Source: Erysipelotrichia bacterium
GTDB lineage: Bacteria; Muiribacteriota; Ozemobacteria; Ozemobacterales; Ozemobacteraceae
NCBI GenBank assembly: GCA_009928855.1
Contig: SABV01000006.1
Location: 1 to 39,545, forward strand
Reading direction: 5' to 3'
Length of the DNA: 39,545 nt
In this document: piece after piece, positions 1-7,479 of the stretch
Numbering within the stretch: position 1 is the stretch's first letter
Layout of the letters: each line of letters opens with the position of its first letter
Translations under genes and position numbers: made by a program
Notes under the pieces: generated by a model
What the model was told of the DNA's origin: nothing
The model's input: the letters and a program-made list of their open reading frames with translations, nothing else
Databases searched by the model: none

Positions 1-425
1 GCGCTGAGAAGCTGTGAAACAGCTTCAACTTCCAGCAGATCCATTTTCCCGTGTAAAAAGGCTCTACGAGTAAATTCTCCTGCTTCAGCAGGCCTGGCAC
101 CGTGCTTTATAAGAAGTTGCAAGACTTTACTGACAACCACAGGATTACCATGGGTGGAAACTTCTGCAAGATCTTCACCAGTATAGGAGTGAGGGGCGAC
201 AAAAGTTGTCACAATAACCCGATCTGCAATCAAGCCCGTATCCGGTTCAACGACTGAGCCGAAATATGCAGAATAAGGCAGGGGGAAAGCTTTCTTTCCC
301 CCTGTTTTAAACAACTTTTTCAGGATCTTAAAGGTTTCCGGCCCTGATACGCGGATCAAACTGATTGCCGACCTGCCAGCAGGTGTTGAAACCGCGGCAA
401 TCGTATCAATCTGTGGATTAGACAT
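1..425 (-). CDS. mnmE: tRNA modification GTPase MnmE (TrmE), N-terminal part, cut by window edge
   Basis: Only the first ~141 residues are inside the window. The protein begins MSNPQIDTIAAVSTP and contains the family signatures of the N-terminal tetrahydrofolate-binding domain, namely HSYTGEDLAEVSTHGNP and GEFTRRAFLHGKMDL. MnmE works with MnmG to modify U34 of certain tRNAs; the GTPase domain lies beyond the edge. The ATG overlaps the last 8 bases of jag, so it is the last gene visible in the rpmH-rnpA-yidD-yidC-jag-mnmE operon and is probably translationally coupled to jag. The ORF track misses it because it runs off the window. Identity is clear from direct reading of the translation. Confidence 0.95.
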   Translation of the reverse strand, partial: MSNPQIDTIAAVSTPAGRSAISLIRVSGPETFKILKKLFKTGGKKAFPLPYSAYFGSVVEPDTGLIADRVIVTTFVAPHSYTGEDLAEVSTHGNPVVVSKVLQLLIKHGARPAEAGEFTRRAFLHGKMDLLEVEAVSQLLS

Positions 426-1449
426 CTTCCTCCATGAACATTGGCACGGCACCTGAATTTTCGAACTTTTCAGAAAAATCTGAATCGTTCTCATCTGTCA
501 ATGGCTGCCAGTCAGCATTAGAATTACTTTTTTTCTTTTTTATCGGAGTAATGACAACGCGACGCATCGGTTCTGTTCCCTTAGAGAATGTCTCGATATC
601 GGTCCTGTCTTTTAGAGCCATGTGAATGGTTCTTCTATCGAGAGTAGACATTGGCTCAAGCTCTACCGACCTGCGACTTGCAACAGCTTTTTTGCACATG
701 CGGTTAGCCAGCATCATCAGGTTGCGATAGCGTTTTTCGCGATATCCCTGAGCGTCAAGAACGATTTTGGTGCGATCATCGTTACCTTTGTTGAAAATGA
801 TATTCATCAGATACTGCAAAGAATCGAGAGTTCGCCCTCTTTTTCCGATGAGTTGCGAAACATTTTCACCAGATGCCTCAATAACCCATGCGCCATCGCG
901 CACGAAGTCGTTCATTGTCAGATCTTCAATTCCTACGTTTGCCGCAACATCCTTGATCAGATCAAAAATTTCCTGATAACCGGGATTATTTTTGATTGCC
1001 TCAGTCACAGGCTCTCTTGGGCGATCAGGCAGATGAATTTCTTCTGCCACATCAGCTTCTGAGTCTTCACGGAAATCTCTTCCCTGGCCCCTGCCTCTAG
1101 AACGCGTATCTGATCGTCCAGAACGCCTTGGCTGGCGCTGTCTGGATTCGCTTTCGCGTTCTGATGACACTCTGTCATCTCTAGTCACATTACGGGGCAA
1201 AGCGGCATCGACATCTCTGGGTGCCCTGTGTTCAACGGCCTTTTCGGCAATTACAGGCGCCGGTTTTTCACCGATGGCAAACCTTATTTTAAATTCCTGT
1301 TTGCCTACAAATCCGAAAATGCCACGGGCCGGGGCAGACAACACCTCAGAAGAAACAACAACTTCATTGTCATTAAGCTCAGCATTGGCGATTCCTCGCG
1401 CTTCTTCTTCTGTTTTCGCAGTAATTTCAATAGTTCTGGTAGTATTCAA
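418..1449 (-). CDS. jag: Jag/KhpB RNA-binding protein (Jag-N, KH, R3H domains)
   Basis: The protein has three parts. A Jag-N domain (about residues 1-50) contains ARGIFGFVG. A long charged linker (about 60-150) is rich in Arg, Ser, Asp and Glu. The C-terminal part holds a KH fold with the loop LIGKRGRTLDSLQYL and an R3H segment (LDRRTIHMALKDR). Jag proteins bind RNA and are usually encoded next to yidC, as here. The ORF track starts at GTG 1455, but the Shine-Dalgarno AAGGAGG in the last codons of yidC directly abuts that GTG. The TTG two codons later (1449) has a 7-base spacing and is the better start, leaving a 2-base gap to yidC. Family assignment is firm; the start is inferred. Confidence 0.9.
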   Translation of the reverse strand: MNTTRTIEITAKTEEEARGIANAELNDNEVVVSSEVLSAPARGIFGFVGKQEFKIRFAIGEKPAPVIAEKAVEHRAPRDVDAALPRNVTRDDRVSSERESESRQRQPRRSGRSDTRSRGRGQGRDFREDSEADVAEEIHLPDRPREPVTEAIKNNPGYQEIFDLIKDVAANVGIEDLTMNDFVRDGAWVIEASGENVSQLIGKRGRTLDSLQYLMNIIFNKGNDDRTKIVLDAQGYREKRYRNLMMLANRMCKKAVASRRSVELEPMSTLDRRTIHMALKDRTDIETFSKGTEPMRRVVITPIKKKKSNSNADWQPLTDENDSDFSEKFENSGAVPMFMEEDV

Positions 1450-1451
1450 GT

Positions 1452-3083
1452 TCACTCCTCCTTAATGGCGGCCGCGATGCGGTTAGCCTGGAACTGCTGT
1501 AACAAACCGATAACACTGCTGGCAAACCAATAAACCAGCAAACCCGCCGGCAGAGACCAGGTAATGACAAACATGAACATCGGCATGAAGGCCATCATCT
1601 GCTGCTGTTGAGGATCTGTCATCTTGCCCTGCTGATAATACATCAAAGCTGCAATGGCAATTGGCAGAATAAGGAGCGGGTCTCCCTTGGAAAGGTCAGA
1701 AATCCACAGGAATGGAGTTTTGCGAAGTTCAACTGCAATTCTGATCGTGTTGTAAAGAGCGATAAGAATAGGCAACTGCAACAAAAGCGGCAAACAACCA
1801 CCGAGCGGGTTAACATTACTCTTTTGATAAAGCTTCAGAACTTCTTCGTTGAATTTCTGAGGATTATCTTTGTATCTGTCTTTAAGATCCTGGACTTTAG
1901 GCTGAATTTTTTGCATCTGAGCCATGGACTTGGTCTGTTTTAAAGTAAGCGGATAAAGCGCTAATCTCACAACCAGAGTGAGCAAAACTATCGCAAGACC
2001 ATAATTCGGAAACAGGTTATAAAAGAACTGAAGAACGCGCAACAACATGGTGCTGAGAAAGCCATATTCAGAAACTTGCTCAAGGTCATGTTTTTTGAGC
2101 TGATCAAGAATGATAGGACCAGCATAGACCTTGTAGGTAAAAGCCCTTGATTCTTTCGCTCCAAGGTTAAAAGCGGGCAACGAACATGAAATAACATTGC
2201 CAGTCTGCTTTTTACGTTTTTCATCTGTTGATTCGATTTCAAAAGCAGACGCTGATATTCTAGCGGGAGACTCAGATTCCAGGATTACGCAGAAATACTG
2301 ATCTCTGAGACCAATTCCCTTGAAGGCACCAGTCACAAAACCAGCCGCATTCAAGGCTTTAACATCAGTATGAGCCTCAGCAACGCCAGGTTTCAAGGCA
2401 AGAATGGTTGATGGCCCGAATGGATCCATGAAAATTCCAGGGCCAAAATTCAGTGACAAAGAACCGTTTTGTTCGTTCCCAACTGTGACCAGGCGTTCCT
2501 GGAGATTGCTTACAACATGTTCGACAGCAAAATGATAACTGTCGGCATAAAAGGTGTAACGAACGATTAACGAGAGAACCGGAGAAGCAGTCAAAACATC
2601 AGGGTTAGCGGGCATTTCGGCAGCAGGCAGCGAAACATTTGCAGTTGCTCTGACAACGATTTTTTCAGTTGTATTCTCTTCAAGCTCTACTGTGTATCCT
2701 GATCCTGAGAGACTTACACCATAAATTTCGCCGGCAAAAGCCTTTAAGGTCTCGGAGGCAATTTTATAGCCAAAGTCTTGAATAACAGGGGGGTAAATAT
2801 TTTCGTCAAAATTTCTGCCCTTCAAATGCAAAAGAGCCGGACTGCCCGTTTTGCCAGAAACAATAACCCGCACATAGGAAGTTTCAATGGAGGCGTCTTT
2901 CAGGCCATCTCCATCACAATCTTCAATCTTCGCCGAAGGCGCAGTCGAGACATTGGAAGGCTCTTGAGCAAAACCTGCAAAAACAGGAAAAAGCAAAAAA
3001 GCAATTAACAGAAACGAGCAGAAAAGCCTGCTCGTTGGATTTGCAAAAGTATCATAAATCTTTTTCAGGCTCATCTTAATCAT
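1452..3083 (-). CDS. yidC: membrane protein insertase YidC (Gram-negative type with periplasmic domain)
   Basis: At 543 aa this matches the long, Gram-negative form. It has an N-terminal membrane anchor (about residues 17-40), a beta-rich periplasmic domain up to about 330, then the conserved five-helix insertase core beginning near FFYNLFPNYGLAIVLLTLVVR. The core includes the cytoplasmic hairpin MQKIQPKVQDLKDRYKDNPQK and PLGGCLPLLLQLPILIALY. YidC inserts small membrane proteins alone or with SecYEG. Its neighbours yidD, rnpA, rpmH upstream and jag, mnmE downstream are the classic order. The start is uncertain: ATG 3083 has a GGAGAG about 13 bases upstream, whereas the fourth codon (ATG, 3074) has AGAG about 9 bases upstream. 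Either removes or keeps only three residues. Confidence 0.95.
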   Translation of the reverse strand: MIKMSLKKIYDTFANPTSRLFCSFLLIAFLLFPVFAGFAQEPSNVSTAPSAKIEDCDGDGLKDASIETSYVRVIVSGKTGSPALLHLKGRNFDENIYPPVIQDFGYKIASETLKAFAGEIYGVSLSGSGYTVELEENTTEKIVVRATANVSLPAAEMPANPDVLTASPVLSLIVRYTFYADSYHFAVEHVVSNLQERLVTVGNEQNGSLSLNFGPGIFMDPFGPSTILALKPGVAEAHTDVKALNAAGFVTGAFKGIGLRDQYFCVILESESPARISASAFEIESTDEKRKKQTGNVISCSLPAFNLGAKESRAFTYKVYAGPIILDQLKKHDLEQVSEYGFLSTMLLRVLQFFYNLFPNYGLAIVLLTLVVRLALYPLTLKQTKSMAQMQKIQPKVQDLKDRYKDNPQKFNEEVLKLYQKSNVNPLGGCLPLLLQLPILIALYNTIRIAVELRKTPFLWISDLSKGDPLLILPIAIAALMYYQQGKMTDPQQQQMMAFMPMFMFVITWSLPAGLLVYWFASSVIGLLQQFQANRIAAAIKEE

Positions 3084-3138
3084 CTCTGGTTTCTAACTCT
3101 CCGGCTTGAATTAGTTAAAAAATAACAAGGCTTTCCGA

Positions 3139-3375
3139 TTACTTCACCGGATCAAAACCGCCCTGACAGAAAGGGTTACATCTGCAAATCCGCCAGCAGC
3201 CCATCAAAGAACCTTTAATCAGGCCATATTTTTCTATGGCTTCATAGGTATAATGTGAGCAACTTGGTGTAAACCTGCAGGCTGCACCCAGGATTGGAGA
3301 CAGAAATCGCTGATACAAACGAATAAGCTTCAGGCCTGCTCTGACTGGAAAAGCAAAAGGACGCTTATCTGTCAT
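3139..3375 (-). CDS. yidD: membrane protein insertion efficiency factor YidD
   Basis: A 78-aa protein with the complete YidD signature: [29 protein letters not shown], and [14 protein letters not shown] at the C-terminus. The conserved cysteines are all present. YidD is a small membrane-associated protein thought to help YidC-dependent insertion. Its ATG overlaps the rnpA stop by 4 bases (ATGA), and no Shine-Dalgarno is visible, so translation is probably coupled to rnpA. A 55-base gap separates it from yidC. Confidence 0.96.
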   Translation of the reverse strand: MTDKRPFAFPVRAGLKLIRLYQRFLSPILGAACRFTPSCSHYTYEAIEKYGLIKGSLMGCWRICRCNPFCQGGFDPVK

Positions 3376-3773
3376 GCGACAACTGCCGGAAGTCTGATGC
3401 GTTCGATTTTATCAAAGGCCCAACTACAAGTGGCTTCTAATGTAGAGAAAGGGAGCTCACTGCATGGCTTACTCACACAAAAGACAATCTCAGCCGATTC
3501 AGGCAGAGATTCAGCTCTTCTGATGATTTCTTTGATTCTTCGCCTCAATTTGTTGCGTTCAACAGCTTTACCGAAACGCTTCGGAACCGATATTCCAAAT
3601 CTGAAATCGATTCCTGAAACTTTTCGATAACAAAAGCCCAGCCCATTCCGAAAGAAGCGCGTTCTTGTCTCAAAAACACGCTGGAAATCGGAATGGGCAC
3701 GCAACGTGGTGCGACCACTGTTCTGGGTTCTCCCCACTCGGCAAAAGTCAGACGCTAAGTTTCTTGCGACCAC
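3372..3773 (-). CDS. rnpA: ribonuclease P protein component
   Basis: Protein subunit of RNase P, which matures tRNA 5' ends. Family features seen are SDFQRVF near the N-terminus and the RNR motif [17 protein letters not shown] that contacts the RNA. The ORF as listed begins at a GTG inside rpmH (26-base overlap, 133 aa), longer than the usual ~115-120 aa. A second GTG at 3737, 10 bases after the rpmH stop, would give 121 aa and fit the family length better through re-initiation. Neither start has a clear Shine-Dalgarno. I give the outer boundary; the start is undecided. The stop overlaps yidD by 4 bases. Confidence 0.92.
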   Translation of the reverse strand: MVARNLASDFCRVGRTQNSGRTTLRAHSDFQRVFETRTRFFRNGLGFCYRKVSGIDFRFGISVPKRFGKAVERNKLRRRIKEIIRRAESLPESAEIVFCVSKPCSELPFSTLEATCSWAFDKIERIRLPAVVA

Positions 3774-3882
3774 GCAGTCTGCGTCGTTTCAGAACATTGC
3801 GACCGCTGACAGTGGCCATTCTTTTTCTGAAGCCGTGAGTTTTTGCACGTTTTCTTTTGTTCGGATTATAGGTAAAGCTCAT
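3748..3882 (-). CDS. rpmH: 50S ribosomal protein L34
   Basis: A 44-aa basic protein, too short for the ORF track, read directly from the minus strand: [22 protein letters not shown] followed by a segment ending [13 protein letters not shown]. This is the complete L34 family pattern, although the usual M(K)RT(Y/F)QP start is MSFTYNP here. A good ribosome-binding site (CAGGAG, 7 bases upstream) fixes the ATG at 3882. It is the first gene of the rpmH-rnpA-yidD-yidC-jag-mnmE operon and is transcribed from the promoter at 3922-3950. The 3' end overlaps the longest reading of rnpA. Confidence 0.97.
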   Translation of the reverse strand: MSFTYNPNKRKRAKTHGFRKRMATVSGRNVLKRRRLRGRKKLSV

Positions 3883-3921
3883 GGTTTATCTCCTGAGATT
3901 GAAGTCTGAATAGAGGGATTC

Positions 3922-3950
3922 ACTATATACCATTTACAAAACATTGTCAA
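3922..3950 (-). promoter_or_regulatory. sigma70-type promoter of the rpmH operon
   Basis: On the minus strand a consensus -35 TTGACA (3945-3950) is followed by exactly 17 bases and a -10 TATAGT (3922-3927). The predicted start of transcription lies near 3915, giving a short leader of about 33 bases before the rpmH ATG. This is one of the best promoters in the window, as expected for a ribosomal protein operon. Confidence 0.82.
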
Positions 3951-4210
3951 CTGCTAACCTCACTTTAAAAACCAGACAAAGGGCTATCACTGGTCAACAC
4001 AGACAAAGAAGGTGTACACAAGCATTCAAAAAACCCCAAACATTTTCGCCTTTTCAGATTTTTGACTACAAAATTAAATACTGCCTAGCAAAACAATCTG
4101 TTCAGTTCACTTATGTTTTTTTCAAACAAAATAAAACAAAAAAGCCACAACATTGCGGGTTTTAAAAAAAATAATAAACAATTCATGAATTTTTTCGATA
4201 TATTCTGGTT

Positions 4211-4242
4211 TTGTGCTATTTACCTTACAGGCATTTTATAAT
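4211..4242 (+). promoter_or_regulatory. possible promoter of the M18 aminopeptidase gene
   Basis: A consensus -10 TATAAT is at 4237-4242, 62 bases before the ATG. The only -35-like hexamer nearby is TTGTGC at 4211-4216 with a long 20-base spacer, so the -10 is convincing but the -35 is not. The palindrome at 4180-4191 lies just upstream and could be an operator. Confidence 0.3.
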
Positions 4243-4283
4243 ATTGTGGTAACATGCAAGCACATGGATAGTCGGACATAAAC

Positions 4284-4299
4284 AAGGAAAGAAGGAAAG
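4284..4299 (+). promoter_or_regulatory. tandem duplicated ribosome-binding sequence
   Basis: Two exact copies of AAGGAAAG lie head to tail (4284-4291 and 4292-4299). The second is correctly spaced for the ATG at 4305; the first would be too far away to serve that start. It may act as a standby site or be a simple duplication. Confidence 0.5.
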
Positions 4300-4304
4300 A
4301 TATC

Positions 4305-5753
4305 ATGGCTACAAAAGCTGATAAAAGTAAAAAAGAAGGCGCCAAAACTTTTAAAGTAGACTGCGCCTGGGACAAAGTCAAACCCACCGAGCTCAAGCAA
4401 CTCGAAAAACGCTCACAGGATTACATCGAATTTATAAACGCATGCAAAACCGAGCGCGGCACTATTGAATTTATCGAAACACGGGCACAAAAGGCCGGTT
4501 TTACGCTTCTGCCAACACTTGGAAAAGGCAAAAAGCTCAAACCGGGCAGCAAAGTCATGTTTATTAACAAAAACAGAGCTCTCGGCATGGCAGTAATAGG
4601 AAAAAGGCCGGCCAGCGAAGGTTTTAGACTCATCGCAGCCCATCATGATGTTCCTCGCATAGATGTCAAGGCAACACCACTTTATGAAAAGCACGGACTG
4701 GCACTTTTCAAAACCCACTATTATGGTGGAATCAAAAAGTTTCAGTGGGCAGCAATACCTCTCTCTCTGCATATCTTCGCCATTGACCGCAAAGGCAACA
4801 AACTGAGCTTCAGCGTTGGCGAAAACCCCGGAGACCCGGTATTTACAATTACAGACATAGCCCCACACCTCGGCAAAAAGATTCAATACGAACGCAAAAC
4901 AGCTGATGTTGTAAGTGGCGAAGAGCTCAATATAGTTGTTGGACATAAACCAGAAGAAATGGGCAAAGACCAGACAACTGAAACCCCGAACCGCGTAAAA
5001 AATGCAGTGCTCTGCCAGATAGAAAAACACTTTGGACTCACCGAAGAAGACCTGGCGTGGGCTGAAATTCGCGCCGTACCCGCAATGAAAGCCAGCGAAG
5101 TCGGTTTCGATCGCGCGCTCATCGGAGCGTACGGTCACGACGACCGCGCGTGCGTTGCGGCTGCTTTTGCAGCAATCAACGAACTGGGCGCACCAGAACA
5201 CACAGCGGCCATTCTACTGCTCGACAAGGAAGAAATTGGATCTGCTGGTCCGAACGGCGCCCAATCAATGATGGTAACCGATTTTCTCTCAATGCTTACA
5301 GAAGCCACATCGGGCGAAAGCACCTTTGCTGCAATCAGAACAGCAATCGGCGCCACCCAGGTGCTCTCTGCCGACACCAACGCTCCAATTGATCCAACCT
5401 TTGAGGGCGCATACGATCCGCTCAACTCGGGCGTAGTCGGCAAGGGCGTCTGGATCACCAAACACTCTGGCTCAGGCGGAAAGTCAGGCAGCAGCGAAGC
5501 AGACATAGAGTATCTGGCCTGCATTCGCAACATGCTGAGCAAAGAAAATATTCCTTATCAGTTCGGCGAAATGGGAAAAGTTGACGAAGGCGGCGGAGGC
5601 ACCGTAGCCTACATGCTTGCCAACCTGAATATGAGCGTGGTAGACATTTCACTGCCAACATTAAGCCTTCACTCACCATTTGAACTGATTTCAAAAGTGG
5701 ATTACCATTATTCTGTGAGCGCCTACAAGGCCTTTATGCAGAACCATTACTGA
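4305..5753 (+). CDS. M18-family aminopeptidase (zinc, aminopeptidase I type)
   Basis: A 482-aa protein with the metal-ligand pattern of the M18 family. AAHHDVPRID is near residue 112. YGHDDRAC supplies the bridging Asp, LLDKEEIGSAG the catalytic and ligand Glu (E309/E310), and LHSPFELISKVD the C-terminal His. These cytosolic, usually multimeric enzymes remove N-terminal residues from peptides. Length fits the aminopeptidase-1 branch. No signal peptide is seen. It is divergent from rpmH, has a strong duplicated ribosome-binding site, and is followed after a hairpin by holA. Exact substrate preference cannot be read from the sequence. A long minus-strand ORF inside it is a shadow. Confidence 0.92.
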   Translation: MATKADKSKKEGAKTFKVDCAWDKVKPTELKQLEKRSQDYIEFINACKTERGTIEFIETRAQKAGFTLLPTLGKGKKLKPGSKVMFINKNRALGMAVIGKRPASEGFRLIAAHHDVPRIDVKATPLYEKHGLALFKTHYYGGIKKFQWAAIPLSLHIFAIDRKGNKLSFSVGENPGDPVFTITDIAPHLGKKIQYERKTADVVSGEELNIVVGHKPEEMGKDQTTETPNRVKNAVLCQIEKHFGLTEEDLAWAEIRAVPAMKASEVGFDRALIGAYGHDDRACVAAAFAAINELGAPEHTAAILLLDKEEIGSAGPNGAQSMMVTDFLSMLTEATSGESTFAAIRTAIGATQVLSADTNAPIDPTFEGAYDPLNSGVVGKGVWITKHSGSGGKSGSSEADIEYLACIRNMLSKENIPYQFGEMGKVDEGGGGTVAYMLANLNMSVVDISLPTLSLHSPFELISKVDYHYSVSAYKAFMQNHY

Positions 5754-5773
5754 CCGACAAGATAGACAAAGCA

Positions 5774-5802
5774 GGGGGGCTGTCTCGCAAAGGCAGCCCC
5801 CC
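5774..5802 (+). terminator. GC-rich hairpin between the aminopeptidase gene and holA
   Basis: A perfect 9-bp stem, GGGGGGCTG paired with CAGCCCCCC, has an 11-base loop and begins 20 bases after the aminopeptidase stop. It lacks a clear T-run, so it may be a weak terminator or an RNA-stability or attenuation element limiting read-through into holA rather than a full stop. Confidence 0.5.
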
Positions 5803-5828
5803 ACCGATTTCTCAGGAGAGTAAAAATT

Positions 5829-6950
5829 TTGGATCAGGCAACCCTGGAAAAGCTTATTAAAAGCGGAAAGCTTGTTAGCCCCCTTTACGTTTTTGCGGGC
5901 CCCGAAGCTTTTTTAAAAGAAAAAGCATTTTCCATGATTGCTAACAAGCTGGTTCCCAAAGATGATCAGGCCGAGAATATTTTCAGAATCTCAACTAACG
6001 GCAAAGACCTGCCTGGCATCCTGAATCAGATTTTCAGTTTTTCATTCAATCCCAGTCCCAGAGTTTTTTTCATACAGGAGCTGGACTCTGCAGCAGCCAA
6101 GCAACGCAAGGATTTTCTGGAAAAATTACATCAAAACGGTATTCCGCCGGCAACCATAATAATCTTTCCTGTGTCAGACTCGCGAATAGCAACAGATATA
6201 GCAACAAAATTCAAACAACAGTCAGAGAAAATAGACTTTTGGGCGCCATTTGCGAACCAGCTTGGCGCATGGGTTAAACGCGAAACAGCAGAATTTGGCG
6301 CAGAAATCTCAAGTGAAGCGGCAGATTTATTGGTTGAATTAGCGGGTTCAGATTTGTCGCTTCTTCACCAGGAGCTTGAGAAACTCGCCATCGGCGCGGC
6401 TGGCGGTAAAATTGGCCTCGCAGAAGTAAAAAATGGCGTAGCTTATCTGCGCCAGGACAACATATTTGATTTTCTTGATGCATTTGGTCGGCGCAGCCTG
6501 GTCAAAACAATACGATGTATGGAAAGTCTCATAAACAGAGGCGAGGCTCCACAAAAAATATGGTTCATGCTCTGTAAGCAGCTACGTGATTTCAGACTTT
6601 TCCACGAGATCTCAATAGACAGACCCGACATTTTTGAACCAGTCTTAAACCTGCTGCGCAAATACAAGCAGCACGCAAACAAGTCAGACTTCAAAGCAAA
6701 CCAGGAAAAGAAAAACATCACCGGAGAAATACAGCGACTAGCCGATGAAATGCCCGAAAACCTTGCAACAGCAGCCGGTTTAAGACACGCTGGCAAATTG
6801 CGCAATCTTCACATGGCTCTGAACTTCAGCTACTCTGAGTTGTTAAGAGCATGGCCGGCAATGATAGAAACCGATTTAAAACTCAAGTCTGGCGCACCTG
6901 ATCCTGGAGCCGCGCTGCAAAGCTTTGTCGCAGCAATGCTAAGTGATTAA
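5829..6950 (+). CDS. holA: DNA polymerase III subunit delta
   Basis: A 373-aa protein with the HolA pattern. The N-terminal LYVFAGPEAFLKEKAF matches the family start (Y-x-x-x-G-x-x-x-[FY]-L). An AAA+-like fold follows without Walker motifs, then a C-terminal helical domain with LSLLHQELEKLAI and DNIFDFLDAFGRR. Delta opens the beta clamp within the clamp loader. The start is TTG with a good AGGAGAG ribosome-binding site 8 bases upstream. The gene follows the aminopeptidase by 75 bases, including a GC-rich hairpin, and converges with rpsT, a frequent genomic neighbour of holA. Confidence 0.95.
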   Translation: MDQATLEKLIKSGKLVSPLYVFAGPEAFLKEKAFSMIANKLVPKDDQAENIFRISTNGKDLPGILNQIFSFSFNPSPRVFFIQELDSAAAKQRKDFLEKLHQNGIPPATIIIFPVSDSRIATDIATKFKQQSEKIDFWAPFANQLGAWVKRETAEFGAEISSEAADLLVELAGSDLSLLHQELEKLAIGAAGGKIGLAEVKNGVAYLRQDNIFDFLDAFGRRSLVKTIRCMESLINRGEAPQKIWFMLCKQLRDFRLFHEISIDRPDIFEPVLNLLRKYKQHANKSDFKANQEKKNITGEIQRLADEMPENLATAAGLRHAGKLRNLHMALNFSYSELLRAWPAMIETDLKLKSGAPDPGAALQSFVAAMLSD

Positions 6951-6968
6951 CCGCCCTAAAACCATAAA

Positions 6969-6997
6969 CCGGAAGCATACTTGAAGCAAGCTCCCGG
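6969..6997 (-). terminator. possible terminator of rpsT
   Basis: Read on the minus strand, CCGGGAGC pairs with GCTTCCGG (8 bp including one G-U) around a 13-base loop. It is followed by the moderately T-rich TTTATGGTTTTA. On the plus strand the same stem has an A-C mismatch, so it suits the rpsT transcript better than holA. Confidence 0.42.
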
Positions 6998-7019
6998 GTA
7001 AATGGCTAACAGTCTATCA

Positions 7020-7033
7020 GTTATCTAGATAAC
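7020..7033. repeat. 14-base perfect palindrome between holA and rpsT
   Basis: GTTATCTAGATAAC is a perfect, loop-free palindrome 11 bases beyond the rpsT stop. It may be a protein-binding site or a part of the convergent 3' region; no function can be assigned. Confidence 0.4.
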
Positions 7034-7044
7034 GGAATCGATTA

Positions 7045-7314
7045 TTATTTCTGCAGTCTGTTAACTGCCTTCATCAGACGGCTGATTTTTCTGGATGCGG
7101 TCTTCTGGTGAATGTGGTTGTTAGAAGCGGCTTTAGCAAATTTTTTGACAGCTTCTTTAGTAGCTTCTGCCACTTCAGCAGCCGGTTTTTTAGTTTCGGC
7201 GGCAGTAATGGCCTTCTTGCGGAGGGTCTTAAGTTCAGACTTGACGGACACCCGAAGAACATGACGACGGGCGGCTTTGCGAGCATTCTTTGCTGCTGAT
7301 TTAGTATTAGCCAT
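7045..7314 (-). CDS. rpsT: 30S ribosomal protein S20
   Basis: An 89-aa basic protein beginning MANTKSAAKNARKAARR, the standard S20 N-terminus, and ending with the helical NNHIHQKTASRKISRL segment. It binds 16S rRNA early in small-subunit assembly. The ORF track starts at a GTG three codons earlier. The ATG at 7314 is preferred because AGGTGAT lies 7 bases upstream and the family begins MAN. It is a single-gene unit with a promoter at 7351-7379. Confidence 0.97.
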   Translation of the reverse strand: MANTKSAAKNARKAARRHVLRVSVKSELKTLRKKAITAAETKKPAAEVAEATKEAVKKFAKAASNNHIHQKTASRKISRLMKAVNRLQK

Positions 7315-7350
7315 GACGATCACCTTTCATAGTTCGATATTGGAAATTCA

Positions 7351-7379
7351 ATGTTATCACGATGTTATTTTTTTTTCAA
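7351..7379 (-). promoter_or_regulatory. promoter of rpsT
   Basis: On the minus strand TTGAAA (7374-7379), a 17-base spacer and TAACAT (7351-7356) form a good sigma70-like promoter, with an A-run just after the -35. The -10 ends 36 bases before the rpsT ATG. Confidence 0.58.
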
Positions 7380-7479
7380 CTATATTTTAAGCGAATTGTA
7401 CATTTTTCCTGTGGTTAAACACAACAAACGCTGAGCACAATACCCCGGGACCTGTCGCGAGGTTGTACACACGCGAACG

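Larger units (their letters stand above)
3883..4304. other. AT-rich divergent intergenic region between rpmH and the M18 aminopeptidase gene
   Basis: This 422-base stretch is the only gene-free region over 300 bases. It holds the rpmH promoter at its left end, and a 12-base perfect palindrome AATTCATGAATT (4180-4191). At its right end are a TATAAT and two tandem ribosome-binding sequences for the aminopeptidase gene. The middle is A-rich with several A/T runs. In many bacteria this position holds dnaA and oriC. I looked for DnaA boxes (TTATCCACA type) and saw no convincing cluster; the closest is a poor match near 4262. No RNA gene is recognisable. ORFs listed here are low-complexity and lack family features. 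Confidence 0.5.

Noticed and set aside
622-1062. 146-aa plus-strand ORF opposite jag
   Set aside because: Shadow of the conserved KH/R3H coding region.
1988-2242. 84-aa ORF within yidC on the same strand in another frame
   Set aside because: Overlaps the conserved YidC reading frame and has no family features or ribosome-binding site.
3944-4165. 73-aa ORF in the rpmH-aminopeptidase gap
   Set aside because: Low-complexity, no ribosome-binding site, overlaps the rpmH promoter and reads through A-rich sequence.
3883-4304. Replication origin next to rpmH
   Set aside because: Position is suggestive, but no cluster of DnaA boxes could be seen and dnaA is absent.
4413-5201. 262-aa minus-strand ORF inside the M18 aminopeptidase gene
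   Set aside because: It lies wholly antisense to a clear enzyme gene, is rich in Cys and Phe as expected for the complement of Lys/Glu codons, and shows no domain.
7440-7479. Short TCGCG/CGCGA inverted repeat after the propeller gene as a terminator
   Set aside because: Only 5 bp with a long loop and no T-run; too weak to call.
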